NCBI GenBank assembly: GCA_958510875.1
Contig: OY294067.1
Location: 150,300,962 to 150,364,961 of the forward strand
Reading direction: 5' to 3'
Source of the DNA: Endomychus coccineus
Taxonomy: Eukaryota > Arthropoda > Insecta > Coleoptera > Endomychidae
Length of the DNA stretch: 64,000 bases
The notes below the pieces were generated by a model. It saw nothing but the letters and a program-made list of their open reading frames with translations, did not search any database and was not told the DNA's origin. The stretch's first letter is position 1. Each line of letters opens with the position of its first letter. The translations under genes were made by a program, and so were the position numbers. This document shows, piece by piece, positions 1 through 12,125 of this stretch.

Positions 1-143
1 TTAATTCGTTCTGAGTCCGATGTATGATTTTTTCGCCGTACGCGAATAGACTATAAAAGCAAAGTCTGGGTAAAAACAATCATTTTCTTTAAGAGGTGGT
101 ATGAATGGTTCAATCGGACTAGTGAACTCCCCCATTGAAAGTC

Positions 144-183
144 ATGTTCAACAATTTCTATTTTGATGCTGTCATACTTAACA
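144..183 (+). repeat. 5' LTR remnant of BEL/Pao element
   Basis: These about 40 bases match the last 40 bases of the 3' LTR at 5835-5874 with a few substitutions, and both end in AACA. The upstream 143 bases do not match the rest of the 3' LTR, so the 5' LTR is truncated or was replaced. Confidence 0.8.
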
Positions 184-200
184 AGTGGTCCTTACGAGCC
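184..200 (+). promoter_or_regulatory. Primer-binding site of BEL/Pao element
   Basis: The sequence AGTGGTCCTTACGAGCC directly follows the 5' LTR remnant. That is where a tRNA primer would anneal, and TGGTC...CGAGCC is typical of BEL/Pao primer sites. Confidence 0.65.
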
Positions 201-553
201 TCATAGAGACAATAAAAGCCAGTGAAAAAACCAAGAAAACCTGTGTGTTGGGTGCATCTAAGCAATATCGGCACGCCTACAGTCAAACGCAGTAGGTACA
301 GTGTACCATATCAACTGAACCAACCTATTCGACACTGATTGCAACAATACAACAAGTTATTTGGTACGAGATTGAAGCCAACAAGGAAATAATTGAGCTT
401 ATCCTTTTCTAAAATTTGTCCATATTTGCCTATCCTGTAAACAAAGGTTATTCCTTCTGTACAACTAATCAACTATATCTATATATTTGTGCTATCGTTC
501 TATATTTTTATTTGATTTAGCAAGTCAATAATTTGTTTAACTGAATCTAGTTA

Positions 554-2431
554 ATGCTTGAAACAATGGCAGGCAAAACTTTAAATCGGAAAAGAGGAGG
601 TATAAAAGCCACCCTCACGAATTTCAAGAAATTCATTGAGAATTTACCAGCAAGTGAATATGTTAACGATGATAACATTATTGAGGTAGAGGATAGACTT
701 ACAAGATTGGAGAGGTCTCTAATTGAATTCAATGAGATACAGACTACTGAAATCGAGGCTATAGTTGAAGCAAAGGATGTTGAGGCGCAATACGAAGAAC
801 GAGTTACAATTGAAAATGTCTTCCATCATTGGATGGCAAAGGCCAAGTCAATAATTCAGAAATTTAAAATAAACAATAAACCTGCAAAATCCGATGATGA
901 GAATATAGTCTCGACTTCGGTACAAAAACAGGAGGTTATACAATTGCCTACTATATCGCTCCCAGCATTTAGGGAAAACTATGACAAGAGGCTAAAGTTT
1001 CGTGATACCTACCAGTCACTTATTCATGAATGCGATAGTTTGAAATCAATACAGAAATACCATTATCTTAGATCTGCACTAGAGGGTGAAACCGCTCAAG
1101 TCATTGCTTCTATACCATTTAGTGCATCCGAATATCAAAATGCATGGCAAACTCTTTGTGGAAGATTTGACAATATAAAATGCTAATTCGGAATCATATC
1201 AAAGCTCTTGTTCAGTTAGAACCAATACAAAGAGAATCTTCGACATCTAGAGGAGAATGTTTCAAAACATATGCGTTCTTTACAGCAGTTAGGTCATTGT
1301 GTAGACAATTGGGACAGTCTTTTAATTTTTCTCATAACTAATAATCAATCAGACAATCATACCCATGAACAATGGGAAAGCTTACAAAACAAGCAGTCCA
1401 AGCTCTTAGACTTGGAGGAATTCAAAAAAATTTTGAAAGAGAGAGCCAATTACTTAGAAACGCTAGAACATTGCAAAAAAGACAAAGGAAAACAAGTTCA
1501 AATCAAACAAGTTTCAAGCAAATTAGAAACGCCTAGTAAGCAACATCCTCATAAATCCTTTTTCGTTACAAATTATTCTTGTAAATATTGTAAAAAGGAT
1601 CATTCCATCTACTCTTGCGCAGAATTTCTGAGTTTAAGTGCGCATCAGAGATTTTCCTTTGCCAAAAAAGGCAATTTGTGTCACAACTGTCTACGCGAGG
1701 GACACACAGTCAAGCAATGCAAACTAGGTCCCAAGAAACGCAAATCATTTCACAATACTCTTTTGCATTTTGGGGAACAATATTCTAGAGGACCAAATGA
1801 AGCTGTTCTAACTTGTAACAGTGGTTTCATCAATATTGGACAGGGTCATGTTTTCTTGTCCACAGCTATAGTCAAGGTTTTCTCTAAAAATGGTTCGACT
1901 TTCAATGCACGCCTGCTTTTAGATTCAGGTTCTCAAAGCTCATTTATTACAGCGGAACTTTGTTCTAGGTTAGGTCTAGATAAGAAAAAAGCCAATGTTT
2001 ATATTACAGGTATCTCTAATTCGCTATCTAGTATTCAAAACAAATGTGAAGCTCAAATTCAGTCAATGTTTAGTCCATTTAGAGTCAAGTTGTCTTGCTT
2101 TATTTTGGATCAAATTTTCGATATTTCAGGTTTCAATATACCTTCTAGCATTCAACTAGCAGATCCATATTTCTATAAGCCTAGTTCAATACAAATTCTA
2201 GTGGGTGCTGAGCTATTTTGGTCGCTGATTTGTTCGGGATCACAATCTTGTGGTAAGAACAAACCAATTTTACAAGAAACGCAATTGGGTTGGGTCGTAT
2301 CCGGTAGATGCGGAACTCCATCTCCTCAAATTAATTTTGTTTGTAATTTGAGTGTTCAAGAGTCTCAAAACATAAATACTACTTTATCCAAATTTTGGGA
2401 ATTAGAGGAATGTGATGTCGTAAAACCATAG
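554..2431 (+). pseudogene. BEL/Pao gag and aspartic protease, frame-broken
   Basis: The first open segment (554-1186) is a coiled, acidic gag N-terminus (DUF1759-like). The second (1271-2431) carries a CCHC zinc knuckle, CHNCLREGHTVKQC, near 1677-1720, and a retropepsin-like site LLLDSGSQSSF near 1915, followed by a BEL-type protease C-terminus (GWVVSGRC). The gag frame ends at 1186 and resumes at about 1250 after passing through another frame, so at least two small indels separate the parts. A further break follows 2431. The ATG at 554 lies about 350 bases after the primer site, reasonable for a gag start. Confidence 0.85.
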
Positions 2432-2459
2432 GGAAGAATCCGATTGCGAGCAAATTTTC

Positions 2460-3399
2460 TTGGATACAACCACAAGGGATAACGAGGGTCGTTTCATCGT
2501 CACTATGCCTCTTAAAAAACCTCCTCAGTGCTTAGGAACTTCAATGAATGGTGCTAAAAAAGCATTCTATTCCCTAGAGCGTAGACTTAATAAAAACGAG
2601 TCTTTGAGAGAACTATATGTGAACTTCATGAGTGAATATCTAGCACTCAACCATATGTCTGAAGTTAAAAACTCTTCTAACTCTTCTCAGGTCGAATATT
2701 TCATGACTCATCATGGAGTTCTTCGTGCGATAGTTTAACTAGCAAACTTAGAGTAGTTTTCAATTGTTCGGCTCCTACAAGTAACGGCTTGTCTTTAAAC
2801 AATATTCAACGGGTCGGGCCTGTCTTGCAGGACGATTTACTATCTATCATACTTCGTTTCAGAATTCACAACTTTGTGTTTTCTGCAGATGTGGCCAAGA
2901 TGTACCGTATGGCATGGCTCCAGAACATCGGAATCTACAAAAAATATTTTGACGCGAAAATTCCACTGAGGAATTAAGAACATACGTGTTGAATACTGTC
3001 ACGTACGGCCAGACTTCTTCAAGCTTTCTAGCTATTCGTTGCCTTTTCGCGTTAGCAGAAGAGTGTGACGAGGCAAATCCAGTTGTGTCCAATATAATCA
3101 AACACGATATGTATGTTGACGATCTGTTAACAGGTGCAAATACTATAGAACAAGCTCAATCGATTTGCAAGCAAATATCTCAAATTTTGAAAAAGGGTTG
3201 CTTCAATTTAAGAAAGTGGAAGTCCAATGATACTGAGATTCTAGAAAGCCTTGCAGGTGATTCCAGTGGCGAAATTCACGAGTTTGCTCCTGAGGAGAAA
3301 TCCAAAACCTGGTGTTGCAAAACTGACTCTCATTTACTCTATCAAAGTTCCTTCAGATGCTCCTTCAACGAAACGTGGTGTTTTGTCAATAATCGCTAG
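2460..3399 (+). pseudogene. BEL/Pao reverse transcriptase, frame-broken
   Basis: RT blocks lie in three frames: 2460-2738, about 2750-2977 and 2986-3290. The palm motif MYVDDLLTG (near 3107) keeps both catalytic aspartates, and an FSADVAKMY block near 2880 carries the first palm aspartate. Frame changes near 2735, 2920 and 3290 interrupt the polyprotein. The fragment continues into RNase H at 3251-5059. Activity from this copy is not expected. Confidence 0.85.
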
Positions 3400-5059
3400 A
3401 GTTTTTGATCCTTTGGGATTGCTAAGCCCTTGTATAATTATACCTAAAAACTTGATGCAAAAACTTTGGATGGAGGGCGTATCTTGGGATTCTATTATAC
3501 CAGATCATTTTTTGTCTTCATGGAATAAATTAAAAGAAGAACTTCAAAATGCGAATGGTCTTTCAGTTAGAAGACATGTGTCATGTAAGGATTTGGCCTG
3601 TATCGAATTACATGGATTTGCAGATGCATCGCAACGTGCCTATGGCGCATGCATTTATATACGTAGCACCAACAAAAATGATGATGTATTTGTCAACTTG
3701 TTGTGTAGCAAAAGTAAAGTGGCTCCTATAAAAACTTTGCTTACTATACCTAAGCTGGAACTATCAGCTGCACTATTGTTAACTCGTTTGATCAACGTGG
3801 TCAAAAGGTCATTGAATATGGAGTTCAACAAGTACGTGTTTTGGTCCGATTCAACAATTGCTATTGCTTGGATAAATACTAGTCCCAATCTTCTTAAAAT
3901 ATTTGTGGCCAACCGGGTATCAGAAATCCAGAATTTAACTGAGAATCACCGGTGGAGATATGTCCCAACACATGACAATCCAGCGGATCATGTATCAAGA
4001 GGGTTGTACCCCAGTCAAATTCTTACTAGTGAGTGCTGGTGGCAGGGTCCTTCATGGTTAAAGCTAGACCCTAGTCATTGGCCTCAACTTAACTATACCC
4101 TAGATAGTATTCCAGAACTAAAATCCAAAAATCATCAAAGTTTTGCGGTTCAAGATGCTAGTTTCCAATTTCCGTTTCATAGATTTTCTAGTTATTCTCG
4201 AATGCAGCGAGTTATGGCTTACATTTTAAGGTTTAGTCAGACTTGTTTAAAACCTCGAACTGAAAGGCAATCTAGCAGTTTAACCTTGGAAGAATTAAAC
4301 CAGGCTACTATTCATATGGTTAAGATAGTCCAGCAGAATTCTTTTTCCAAGGAGTATCAAAATTTACTACGTAAAATACCATTAGGCAAACAAAGCAAGT
4401 TACAAATGCTTAGCTCATTTCTTGACAACCAGCAAATTATACGAGTAGGAGGACGACTAAGAAACTCAGACTATCCCCTAGAGAGGAAACACCCAATTAT
4501 TTTACCGTCTAGGCATATCTTTACTGAATTACTGTTTCAATATCTTCATAAAGTTATGTTGCACTGCGGTCCTCAGCTACTACTATATACCATACGTCAA
4601 CTATATTGGCCGATAGACGGTCGCACAGATAAAAATTGTGTTCGACGTTTTAGGTTTAATCCGCAATTTATACAACCTGTTATGGGAGATCTACCTCGCG
4701 ATAAAGTCATGCCTTCCAGTCCTTTTAGTATTTCTGGTCTCGATTATGCTGGACCATTTTTAATAAGTGATAGAAAGGGTCGCGGTAATAGAATTTCTAA
4801 ATGCTGGCTCGGTTTATTCATATGTTTTTCCACAAAATGCATTCATTTGGAGTTAATATCAAGTTTGTCAACCGACGCATTCATACAGGCTCTGCGTCGA
4901 TTTGTTTCTAGAAGGGGAAACCCTCCAAGATATTTTCCGATAGTGGGACTAACTTTGTCGGTGCCCATGGAGAGTTGTTCAATTTCCTTAAATCTAGTAG
5001 CAATAGTCTTACTTCTACCTCAATACCGGAGAACATTGATTGGCAGTTCATACCTATAG
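3251..5059 (+). pseudogene. BEL/Pao RNase H and integrase N-terminus/core, broken
   Basis: This 602-codon open segment starts in the RT connection (RVFDPLGLLSP), passes the RNase H-like block (HGFADASQRAYGA, then VFWSDSTIAIAWI) and enters the integrase zinc-binding region and core. In the zinc-binding region the histidine side is visible (YLHKVMLHCG), but the expected second cysteine is arginine in NCVRRFRF. The core begins with GLDYAGPF, carrying the first catalytic aspartate. The frame is lost near 4935, before the second catalytic aspartate, and the segment stops at 5059. Confidence 0.85.
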
Positions 5060-5110
5060 TCCACATTTTGGAGGACTATGGGAGTGGTATAAAAAAGTGT
5101 AAAACATCAT

Positions 5111-5620
5111 TTGAAACGAGTCCTACCAAATACACACCTTACATTTGAGGAGTTTGCTACAACGCTAGCACAGATAGAGGCTGTAGTTAATTCTCGTCCG
5201 TTGTGTCCACATTCGTCCGATCCCAATGACTTCCTCTCCCTCTCTCCTGCTCACTTCCTAATTGGAAGACCATTGTTAACCATACCAGATGAAAATGTGA
5301 TGGATTTGAAGATGAATCGGCTGGATCGTTTTCAACTAGTGCAACGTCTCAGTCAGCATTTTTGGCAACGTTGGCAGTCCGACTATTTAACAGAACTACA
5401 AATTAGGTCGAAATGGCGGGATTCAAGAAACGAACTCAAGCTAGATTCCTTAGTTTTGATAAAGGAAGATCAAACCAGACCAACTGATTGGAAACTAGGT
5501 TGTGTTACCCTACTTATACGAGGTCCAGATGGTATTGCTCGCATAGCTCTCGTTAAAACAGCTAATGAAGAAATTAAGAGAGGTTGTAATCGTTTGGCTC
5601 CTCTCCCAGATAATGCTTGA
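5111..5620 (+). pseudogene. BEL/Pao integrase C-terminal part (DUF5641-like)
   Basis: This 169-codon segment holds the end of the integrase core (IEAVVNSRPLCP, with the usual glutamate) and the FLIGRPL and FWQRWQSDYL blocks found in the C-terminal DUF5641-like region of BEL/Pao polyproteins. It ends about 30 bases before the 3' LTR, the expected distance. It lies in a different frame from the preceding integrase segment. Confidence 0.85.
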
Positions 5621-5650
5621 AATTCCTTAGTGATTTCAAGGCCGGGGGCA

Positions 5651-5874
5651 TGTTTGGCGCTATCTACTCTTCTGTGCAACGTTTTGAGTTTGACAACGTC
5701 GCTAGTCCAGCAAGAGGAAGAGGAAGCATCATGGCAGCAACTAGCATAAACAAACAGTCTGCGTTGATTACTACACAATATATTTGCTTTGTACCATTTC
5801 AAATTAATTGTAAATTGTAAATAAACCTGTTAAAATGTTCAACAATTCCTATTTTGATGTTGTCATACACAACA
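5651..5874 (+). repeat. 3' LTR of BEL/Pao element
   Basis: The 224-bp LTR begins TGTTTGGCGC after a purine-rich tract (AAGGCCGGGGGCA, 5638-5650) and ends ACAACA. Only its last 40 bases have a partner at the 5' end of the element. The first 10 bases after it are GTTCATATGA. Confidence 0.75.
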
Positions 5875-7419
5875 GTTCATATGACAGCCTATTATCAATA
5901 TAGAATAATGTTATTTTTTGAAAGTTCGCTTGATAACAGGTGCCAGTATAAAACATAAAGTTGTGGAATACATTATAATTTCAATATGACATAGAGTATA
6001 ATAACGCGTTTCATTAGCGGCTTCTAAATCATTACAAGCTTTTATTCAACTTGCCTTGTTTATCTATCGATCTATATTTGTAGGTTCGGAGGATATTTTG
6101 CAAGTGGATTTCCACCGACCTCTAGTTGTCCGATTAACTTAAAATTTGGTAGGTGTTCATCATTTGGGTGACAATGTATTATGCCATGTTTATAAGTCAT
6201 AGGTACATGAAAGATAAGGAACGAGTTTTATGATTATGGTACGATTCTATTCAAAGTTAGTGTATGGGTTTTTGGGTCCGACATCATAATTTCTTAGTCA
6301 ACATTCTGGAATTTAAGATGGCGGCTAGGAGGGCGGACGAGTTTTGTGGTTATGCTCTGAATCTATTCAATATTGGTATTAGGCGGCTTTTGGGGTAGGA
6401 GATCATGATTTTTTAGTGACAATTCAGGATGGCGGACGAGTTCAGTAATTATGATCCGATTTTATTTATAACTGGTATATAGTGCTTTAAAGGGTTGGAG
6501 ATCATGATTATTCAGTCACAATTCAAAAATTCAAGATGACGGACGAATTTTGCGATTATAATCCGATTCTATTCATAAATGGTATATGGGGGTTTTTGGG
6601 GTCGAAGATTATGCTGTATTGGTAAAAAAAAGACGAGTTCTGAGTTCTGAGATTACGGTCCGATTTTTTTGGATTATTTATTTCTTTTTTGTACACTTCA
6701 AGATAAAAGTTTGAAATCAAGATCGTGATTATTATTTTTTGTACACTTCGAAATAAAAGTTTGACCTTGAAATTAATTTTTCACTCTCAATTTTATTCTC
6801 CGACATTTTTTTGTCTCCACAATCATATAGATTCGAACCGCAGGAGCGTCGGAAACTAGTTTGCTAGCAGGAGTGAGGGAAGTCACCTAATGCATCAATA
6901 TTTCACCTTAACTTCTGTATGTGTTTTTCGGATTTGACATGTCTGGCGCAGTTACCAAATTTAGCATCAATTCAACAAGTCACACAACGTTCATCAGAAG
7001 CATTGTCGTCAGTTATTTCGTATTATGTTTTCAGTTTTCATATGTCCGAATTGGAAGATCGGATATCGACTTTACAAGCAATACTTTTCCCGTCGAAGTT
7101 TGTTGAGAATGAGCACTAACAAGGGCTGTTTCGTTAGCATGAACTTAACCCGTACAGCTGCGATCAGCTATAGCACTCTCTTAGATCTCACGAAGAAAGA
7201 GCGTTTTGCATGAGTGCAGATTTCACGCATGGGCAGTTGTTAAGGAATAACAAATGTACTAAGGGGCCACCAACCGTGAAGAGTTGGACTGAACTGAAGA
7301 GGCTGTAAAACTAAAAGGCGATGATGAGAGCCTCAAATTGATGCTACCTTATTTGCGATTTGACATGAATGCGGGCAATTAAAATCATTCAAATATTCTA
7401 CAGATGAAATGAATACATT
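5875..7419 (+). repeat. Noncoding; degenerate tandem GGCGGACGAGTT-type repeats
   Basis: No gene is supported here. Between about 6230 and 6640 a unit of roughly 100-130 bases recurs in diverged form: a GGCGGACGAGTT-like motif, then a GATTATGGTCCGATT-like motif, then a G-rich stretch and GATCATGATT. The reverse complement of the same pattern is at 48060-48320 and 58200-58520, so this is a dispersed family. Confidence 0.5.
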
Positions 7420-8150
7420 TATACAAAAGTGTGTACCATATAGCCACTTGCTACTTACATACAACAAATTAAAAAGGATTCTCCAATGATTTAATCAAAA
7501 TATGTGAGAGCTCTAATAATGCCAACAAACATGAGTTACAAATTGAAAATTAACGATGCAGTACTACCCAAAATTCACGATTTGCCCAAACTACACAAAC
7601 CGAACATACCCAGACTAATCATTTCATGTATACAAAGTTCATTTTAAAACTTATCAGAATATTTAGCTGATTGCTTGCCATCAATTTTAGGAAAAACGGA
7701 ACAATACATTGAACTCTCCTGGGGTTTAAAAAAATCATACAATACTATCACATTATTTAATGAACTAGTTAGATGAACAATCATCATATACTAATATACC
7801 AATTAATATAGCTGAACAAACCATACAAAAAACGGAAAGGAATAAAAATTCTTATACCGTTAACATTGAATGAATTCATAAATACAATCAATTAAACACT
7901 AACATCCACATATCTCCCATACAACAATAATTTGGATGTGCAATGGGATAACCTATATCGTCATATATAGTCAATAGTATAGTCAATTTGTATTTTGAAC
8001 TATCTTTCTCCAAAAGATATCTTAATGATTACCTCACTGCTATGCCACAAACACATTTCACAAATCTACTTGACGCTTTCAACAGTTATCACTCATGACT
8101 AGAATTTGCTATAGGAACAGAAAACAGCAGACAAATTTTCCCACAATAAC
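7420..8150 (+). pseudogene. Penelope-like RT, heavily degraded
   Basis: Translated pieces in several frames give the Penelope-like RT signature blocks. Near 7575 is LPKLHKPNIPRLIIS. Near 7935 is a GCAMG-type block, the conserved region before the RT aspartates. Near 8005 is KRYLNDYLTAMP, where the catalytic YVDD has become YLND, followed by a block like that of the copy at 43.3 kb. Stops and frame changes throughout show an old relic. It is more like the copy at 42.7-44.7 kb than the other two. Confidence 0.7.
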
Positions 8151-8153
8151 ATC

Positions 8154-8807
8154 AACGAGCTGCGTGGGGCAAAGAAAGGCATGGAGGGTTGTCTGGAGAA
8201 CCTGGTGATAGACAGATCTATCAGTCAGGACTCCATACTCTACAAGCGCAACCTTTCCATGGACTGGATTGACTACCGCGAGGCATTTGATCCAACATCA
8301 CATGAGCTATTATTATACTTGCTCCAATGCCTTGCGGTATCAACCCCACTAGTGAGATGCGTAGAACATTTGTTGCCACTCTGGAAGACTCGTTTTGCCA
8401 TCACATCAGGCACACGACGAGTCTTGACAGTTGGTAACATTCAAGAAGAGTGTCCCCTCTTGTCAACCATCTTACTGCTGCTGTTCTCCATTGCTTTGAG
8501 GGGGGCTCGTGGATATTACTCTGAACCACCGAATGACCGAAGGCATCAGATCACCCATTTATTTTACAAGGATGATTCGGAATTGTATGCCTCTGTTGAC
8601 AAAAACCTCTATCAAGCTCTCAATGTGGTTCAGGAATGTACTCGAGCCGTAGGCATGGACTTGAGATTGGACAAATGTGCAGTGTTTCATTTTAGGAGAG
8701 GACGATCTCCGGAAGTGCACGAGAATATGCAGCTTGCCGACGGAAGCATCTTTAAACACCTTGATACTGGAGAGACTATCGATACCGGAGGATTGAACAG
8801 CGTCTAA
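8154..8807 (+). pseudogene. Non-LTR retrotransposon RT fragment, R2-like group
   Basis: About 218 codons stay open. They include GAKKGMEGCLENLVID, RNLSMDWIDYREAFDP (first palm aspartate), FYKDDSELYASVD (catalytic DD pair) and LDKCAVFHFRRGR. That block spacing is typical of non-LTR RTs with a restriction-like endonuclease (R2/Hero/NeSL-type clades), inferred from motif style alone. Both the N-terminal fingers and the C-terminal endonuclease are missing, so the copy is truncated at both ends. It directly abuts the Penelope-like relic. Confidence 0.7.
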
Positions 8808-9342
8808 CCAAAGGGGAAATCAAATATCACGGGTTTCTCATTAGTTAGACGAATCAGGTAATAATATGGGCAACAGAAATATGTAATACTCACTGTTTTG
8901 ATTCAGACACTTTCACTTTTATCAAACACTATGTTGAATATAGTTTTCTAATAAATAACGCTATGTAGAAAAGCTCTGTCAAAACAAATATACATATTTA
9001 ATAAAATGTAAAATAAAACAATTCTAATGACGAATAGGAAATTCATTGTACTAAAGGTACAATTTGTAAATTGCCTCTAAATTAGCAAATACAATAATAA
9101 TACTTTACTTCAAATTAACCTTTAATAAACCCCAGATAAAAAGGAAAATAAAATAATCAAACTCGGCCTGAACCAGGTAAGAGTTAAAAACTTTTATGAG
9201 AATGAATTAAATCAACGAATTCTAATTATATGAATTCAACCAAATCAACTTTACCCTGAATAGACTTTGCGCAAAATACTACATTTTACTGCACCAGATA
9301 AATAAAAAATTGAATAGATAGAGACAAGTGCTCCGGATAGAT
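8808..9342. other. AT-rich, nothing recognised
   Basis: No coding region or clear repeat is visible. It may contain the 5' noncoding part of the following Transib-like relic, but no terminal motif was found. Confidence 0.4.
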
Positions 9343-10733
9343 TCCCATCGTACAAGATAGTACAAGGTGCAAGAAGAAATTGTTACCCTGAAAATGTCCA
9401 AGCGACAGAAACATCAGTAGAAGTGCCTTCACAAGATCTACACTCTTCGAAGATTACTGCAAAGTATCGATGAAGTTGTTGCTACTCATGTTGGAGACTC
9501 GGAGTTAGATCAACTTTGTTTGTTCACAAAATGGGGTTTTGATGGTTCATCAGGACATAGCTCCTACAAGCAAGCCTCCCATGTTTCTGAAGCCAGCGAT
9601 TCTGCTGTATTAATGACATGTATGGTTCCAGTCCGGTTGACATGTGAAGAAAAGTTGTTATGGCAAAATCCTAGTCCTGCTTCGACTGTATACTGTCGAC
9701 CGATGAAAATGGAATTTATTAAAGAGTCCACACAAAATTCAGTTGCAGAGAAAAACAGAGTAGATAATGAAATAAATGCTTTGCAAAATTGAAAAATAAA
9801 AATGTAACAGTGGCACACAAATTGATCTTTGCCATGATTGATGGAGAAGTTTGTAATGCGCTTACGGATACATCTTCAACACAGAAATCTTTCCCATGTG
9901 TCGCAACATCAAAAATGTTCAATAACATTGGAGACATGATTAGTACAAGTGTAAACACTGAAAACTTGGAGTTTGGTTTTTGTCAGTATTGCATGAATGG
10001 ATTCGCATGTTTGAGTGTCTGCTTCACATTGCGTACAAATTGCCAATACAAAAATGGTAGGCTCGAGGAAAAGACAAAGACGTAGTTGCTGAAAATAAAG
10101 CCAGAATTCAGAAAGAGTTTAAAGATCGCTGTGGTCCAATTGTCGATAATCCTAAGCCTGGTTTTGGGAACATCAATGATGGCAATACGGTAAGGAGATT
10201 CTTCAAAAATGCGGAATTGTCAGCATATATAACAAAAATTGACCTGGTGTTAATAATCAAAATTCATATCATAATTATAGCTATCGCAAGTAGTTTTGAA
10301 ATTGATGTTAATAAATTTCGATCCTATGCTCATGAAACGGCTAAATATTCCATCTCTTTGTATCCTTGGTACAATATGTCACCAACCATGCATAAATATT
10401 TAATACATGGACCTGAGATCATATCTTCTGCACTACTACCTATTGGACAGTTGAGTGAGGAAGCTCAGGAAGCAGGGAATAAGGATTTCAAGAGATACAG
10501 AGAACATAATTCTAGAAAAAGTAGTATCCAAAAGTAATGAAGATATTTTCAACTTATTTTTGATCAGTAGCGATCCAGTAATTACAAGCAAAAGGAAAAT
10601 GAAAAAAAGGAAACAAGAAAAAATTCCAAGGGTAGCTTTGCAATTGTTGAGAGTTTCATCTCCATTTGATTCATCATCAGGAGAAGAAGAGGAAGAAGAA
10701 GAAATTTATAATGATACCGATTCTGATTTCTAA
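9343..10733 (+). pseudogene. Transib-like (RAG1-related) transposase relic
   Basis: Open pieces at 9343-9450, 9520-9792, 9789-10085, 10217-10537 and 10455-10733 line up as one protein. KWGFDGSSGHSSYKQ carries a likely catalytic aspartate. The middle includes VCNALTDTSSTQ. The C-terminal block is LIHGPEIISSALLPIGQ followed by LSEEAQEAGNKD, where the catalytic glutamate would lie. The protein ends in an acidic tail of glutamates. Stops and several frame changes make it non-functional. I assign it to Transib from remembered family motifs (DGSSGH near the first D, EEAxEARNK near the E). It could be another RAG1-like DDE family. Confidence 0.62.
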
Positions 10734-10972
10734 ATAATCAAAATATGTATCAAAGTTGTTTTTTTTGTTTTTCATTGGAGAAAATTAATCAATAAAATTC
10801 TTAATTTTTAGTAGCCCGAATTCTTTTCTGCCGGAAATCGAACCCCTGCCCGTGGTTTTTTACACTTTCATTTTTTAATGGGCTTCATTGTACCTTATAA
10901 ATGAATAAATAAATCATTTCTTAAGTTAAAAACAGTTTTCTGATTTTTGCCAACTTTCTGGGTATCTTGCCC

Positions 10973-10979
10973 CACTGTG
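10973..10979 (-). repeat. Possible Transib terminal heptamer (CACTGTG)
   Basis: CACTGTG, read inward as CACAGTG, lies 240 bases past the transposase relic and is followed by GC-rich CGCCC. Transib ends begin CAC and resemble the RSS heptamer, with 5-bp GC-rich target duplications. No matching 5' end was found, so this is only a candidate. Confidence 0.3.
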
Positions 10980-10984
10980 CGCCC

Positions 10985-12125
10985 CCAGATTCAAAGAAAG
11001 TCTCTCCCCTTGATCCTTCCTTTCGACTATACCAGTACTTGTACTTTTTTCGATCTTGGTGCTTTCATCAAGCCACACGGTATTCGCCGGCAGCATATGA
11101 GGATTGCCCCAGCGTTCTACCATCGTTCAACATTTCAATCATGAACGATACGGAAATGTATAGAACTGGGGTCGGTATATACATTGCCTGCTGCAGTAAA
11201 GCTGACAGTATTCCATCGGCTCCTGGGAACTTATATGATTGATATGAATGAATTGTCCATTTGTCTCGTAGCGAGAAACCAGCTTTCCTTCGGCGCAACT
11301 CCAAAGTTTCTTCTTCGGTTTTGATGTATCCTCTTTGTGGTCTTGCACATGATGCACTTTCAATCTTGGTTCAGTTGCTAGTACCTTATGCAGTCTAGCA
11401 TATCCGGGTATATCTTCTATAACTTGGCAATACTTCCTCCCCGAGGCTCTTCGCGCTTTCTTGATGGCGTTGTTATAGTCAGTGCCAAGCGATAATCATT
11501 CCAATACTTGCTGACTCGCTTGGCTTTGTTGAGCAGTCTTCCTTCTCACCGTTCCCCTCATTGCGGACAGTTCTGAGCTCCACCAGGCGGCAGAAATCCA
11601 CTGTCTTCTCGCCTTCACTGAGCCTGTGACTTCGAACGCTGTTATTATTGCTGAGATAAAGGTTGTTAACATTATGACTAATTTCGGCTATATATATACC
11701 TTCGTTGGTCAATCCCAAAGGGCCTTTTGAGGTTTTTCGCAATATGAGACCCACTTGTTGGCTCTGAGATTCCTGCACTTTATAGATAGTGCCTCTGTTG
11801 ACCCGATTGTGTATCATATGTACCTGTGGTCAGATCAACTTGGTTCCTGCACCATAGGCCAGTTATGCACTAGGCCATTTATACATACTGTTATATCAGA
11901 TACCTCCCTCCTCCCTGGTCCTGATTACACACCTGTAAGTTTGTGAGCCATTCTTTGCCCCGTCCTTCAAAACTCCCCCACACTGTGTGGTGAGCATTGA
12001 AATCACACCCCAATAAAGCCTGATATTTCGAGGTGCTTAGATACCATGCGAGTGTTTGTATATCTTGAGGGGGCGGTCATGTCAAATCATAGGGTAGGTA
12101 CGCTCATGCCACCTAGAGACTTGCT
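10985..12125 (-). pseudogene. APE-type non-LTR retrotransposon ORF2 relic
   Basis: Reading the minus strand from 12125 downward, an endonuclease block LLGCDFNAHHTVWG (near 12015) is typical of APE-type non-LTR elements. It is followed by the inter-domain region AWWSSELSAMRGTVRR (near 11580) and NKAKRVSKYWNDYRLAL (near 11510), then the RT start FPGADGILSALLQQA (near 11220). These blocks are in several frames and the RT palm is not reached. The style fits the R1/Jockey group, but the clade is uncertain. The relic ends near the putative Transib end. Confidence 0.75.

Larger units (their letters stand above)
144..5874 (+). mobile_element. BEL/Pao LTR retrotransposon, 5' LTR truncated, decayed
   Basis: The segment runs from an LTR remnant and primer-binding site through gag, aspartic protease, reverse transcriptase, RNase H and integrase to a complete 3' LTR. 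The domain order protease-RT-RNaseH-integrase with DUF1759/DUF1758-like gag and protease regions is that of BEL/Pao elements. About 40 bp of the 5' LTR remain, so the target duplication cannot be checked. The coding region changes frame several times, so this copy cannot be autonomous. The first 143 bases of the window look like unrelated flank. Family assignment is firm; the lineage within BEL/Pao is not determined. Confidence 0.93.
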
